From positions 1 through 8,565 of the forward strand of contig JANXWM010000312.1 in assembly GCA_025351145.1 (NCBI GenBank): a stretch of DNA of 8,565 nucleotides, read 5' to 3'. Origin of the DNA: Chitinophagaceae bacterium (GTDB lineage: Bacteria > Bacteroidota > Bacteroidia > Chitinophagales > Chitinophagaceae). This document shows positions 7,475 through 8,565 of the stretch, one piece after another; position 1 is the first letter of the stretch, and every line of letters begins with the position of its first letter. A program made the translations under genes and the position numbers. The notes under the pieces are model-generated. The model saw only the letters and a list, made by a program, of their open reading frames with translations. It did no database searches and was not told the DNA's origin.

Positions 7475-7483
7475 GCTTAATAT

Positions 7484-7957
7484 TTATGATTTACCCGTAT
7501 GCCCAAATCCACCTTCGCCCCTTTTTGTTTCGCTTAATTCAATGGATGTTTGCCATTGTGCCCTGGTAACTTTTTGAATTACTATTTGCGCTATCCTGTC
7601 GCCATGCTGTATCAATTGCTGCTCACCCGATAAATTAATAAGGATAATTTTTATTTCTCCCCGGTAATCTGCATCAATTGTGCCGGGTGTGTTTAAGCAG
7701 GTGATTCCCTGCTTAAGGGCAAGACCACTTCTTGGCCTTATCTGTGCTTCAAAGCCGTCAGGCAATTCAATAAACAATCCAGTGGGTACAGCAAAGCGCT
7801 GCATCGGTTCCAGTATAATCGGTTCACTAAGCCATGCCCGCAAATCCATACCAGATGAACCAGAGGTTGCATAAGATGGCAATGAGTTGTTAGACTGATT
7901 AATAATTTTTACTGTTATTTTTTCCACGGCGGCAAAGCTAATCAAATGAAGCTGCAC
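7484..7957 (-). CDS. dut: Deoxyuridine 5'-triphosphate nucleotidohydrolase (dUTPase)
   Basis: Converts dUTP to dUMP and pyrophosphate, keeping uracil out of DNA and supplying the dTMP precursor; a cytoplasmic homotrimer in this family. All five trimeric-dUTPase motifs are present in order: SGMDLRA (35-41), RPRSGLA (74-80), GTIDADYRGEI (92-102, with catalytic Asp95 and base-stacking Tyr98), GDRIAQ (119-124) and the flexible-tail motif RGEGGFGHTG (146-155). The start is uncertain: the longest frame begins with GTG at 7957 (157 residues), but a second GTG at 7927 would give a 147-residue protein beginning MEKITVKIINQS, which fits the family's usual N-terminus better. Neither has a clear ribosome-binding site. 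It lies 29 nt after ispF and 9 nt before the DUF4292 gene, as expected in an operon. Confidence 0.96.
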   Translation of the reverse strand: MQLHLISFAAVEKITVKIINQSNNSLPSYATSGSSGMDLRAWLSEPIILEPMQRFAVPTGLFIELPDGFEAQIRPRSGLALKQGITCLNTPGTIDADYRGEIKIILINLSGEQQLIQHGDRIAQIVIQKVTRAQWQTSIELSETKRGEGGFGHTGKS

Positions 7958-7986
7958 ATTTACAATAGTTATCAGCCATAATTATA

Positions 7987-8466
7987 TTAAACGCACTGAA
8001 TTAATACGGTGGCATAAGCCATTAAACCTTCCTCACGGCCAACAAAACCCATCTTCTCAGTAGTTGTAGCTTTAATAGAAACATCGTTTTCCTTAACCTC
8101 AAGAATAGAAGCTATACATTGCTTCATAGCCGGGATATAAGGCTTTATTTTGGGCATTTCCAGGCAAAGCATGGTATCAATATTTACAATGCTGTAACCT
8201 TCTGCTTTAATAAGCTCAAATGTTTTCGCCAACAGAATTTTGCTATCAATATTTTTAAAATCAGCAGATGTATCGGGAAAATGTTCACCAATATCCCCAA
8301 GGCAGGCTGCCCCCAATAAAGCATCGCATATTGCATGCAGTAAAACATCAGCATCGCTGTGGCCAAGTGCACCTTTTTTGTGCGGTACGTGTACACCTCC
8401 AATCCACAAATTCCTTCCTTCAACCAATTGGTGAAAGTCAACTCCCATACCGATTCTAATACCCAT
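7987..8466 (-). CDS. ispF: 2-C-methyl-D-erythritol 2,4-cyclodiphosphate synthase
   Basis: 159 residues, the normal family length. IspF cyclises 4-diphosphocytidyl-2-C-methyl-D-erythritol 2-phosphate to the 2,4-cyclodiphosphate with release of CMP, in the methylerythritol phosphate route to isoprenoids. The metal ligands are visible: Asp10 and His12 in GMGVDFHQL, and His44 in SDADVLLHA. Also present are GDIGEHFPDT (57-66), the nucleotide-side ATTTEKMGF segment (133-141) and GREEG (143-147). The start at 8466 is well supported because MGIRIGMGVDFH has the family's short N-terminus before the metal site. It is the first visible gene of the minus-strand row, followed by dut after 29 nt. Its upstream region holds a half copy of the inverted-repeat element beginning 34 nt away, so the promoter must lie within or beyond that repeat. 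Use of the methylerythritol route is inferred from this single enzyme. Confidence 0.97.
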   Translation of the reverse strand: MGIRIGMGVDFHQLVEGRNLWIGGVHVPHKKGALGHSDADVLLHAICDALLGAACLGDIGEHFPDTSADFKNIDSKILLAKTFELIKAEGYSIVNIDTMLCLEMPKIKPYIPAMKQCIASILEVKENDVSIKATTTEKMGFVGREEGLMAYATVLIQCV

Positions 8467-8500
8467 ATATTTATTTTACAAGTAAAAAAAGAATACCATT

Positions 8501-8565
8501 TTGTACCGGGCAACTGAATGCTTATTGGGCACCGCTTGCGTCGCACTCTTGTACTTTATAACTTT
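8501..8565. repeat. Inverted-repeat element copy 3, one arm only, cut by window edge
   Basis: The core TTGCGTCGCACTCTTGTAC (8536-8554) is identical to copy 2's left core. Outside it, ACCGGGCA and then CAACTGAA...CTTATTGGGCACCG match the outer left arm of copy 1 (CAACTGAAGTTCTTTGGGCA) with small gaps, and ACCGGGCA matches the complement of copy 2's right end. The arm points toward the right edge, so the partner arm (GTACAAGAGTGCGACGCAA or close) should lie about 100 nt beyond the window. It sits 34 nt upstream of the ispF start codon. Confidence 0.78.

Noticed and set aside
8184..8546. A 120-codon minus-strand frame overlapping ispF
   Set aside because: It overlaps the clear ispF frame and runs into the repeat; its translation has no family features.

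Overview
The window reads as chromosomal DNA from a member of the Bacteroidota, most likely a Chitinophagaceae-like organism. The A+T-rich base use, the absence of clear Shine-Dalgarno sites, the exported WD40/caspase proteins and the DUF4292 lipoprotein next to an EnvC-like LytM protein all point that way. The family-level placement is inference.

Positions 1-4914 (+ strand) hold two tandem paralogues of an unusual protease. The domain order, complete only in the second copy, is an N-terminal beta-propeller (WD40/YVTN-like), a beta-sandwich module, and a C-terminal caspase-like peptidase C14 domain with an intact His/Cys dyad. The first copy is cut by the window's left edge. The second is complete, about 1,090 residues, and has an export signal. 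Positions 5231-8466 (- strand) hold a compact gene row transcribed ispF, dut, DUF4292 lipoprotein, EnvC-like murein hydrolase activator. It combines isoprenoid precursor synthesis, nucleotide-pool sanitation and envelope maintenance. The two blocks converge on a strong bidirectional hairpin terminator at 5174-5214.

The most striking unexplained structure is a dispersed, roughly 200-bp inverted-repeat element in the intergenic DNA. There are two complete copies (about 1405-1604 and 4941-5144) and one half copy at the right edge (8501-8565). Each complete copy has two facing arms with a near-invariant 19-nt core, TTGCGTCGCACTCTTGTAC, imperfectly complementary outer arms and a variable centre that can form its own small hairpin. 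The outermost bases differ between copies but remain paired within each copy. This suggests a folded RNA or DNA hairpin, or a MITE/REP-like mobile palindrome. Copies 1 and 2 sit 20-30 nt after the stop codons of the two caspase genes. Copy 2 lies before the only evident terminator and should be part of the caspase mRNA 3' end. Copy 3 lies just upstream of the ispF operon.
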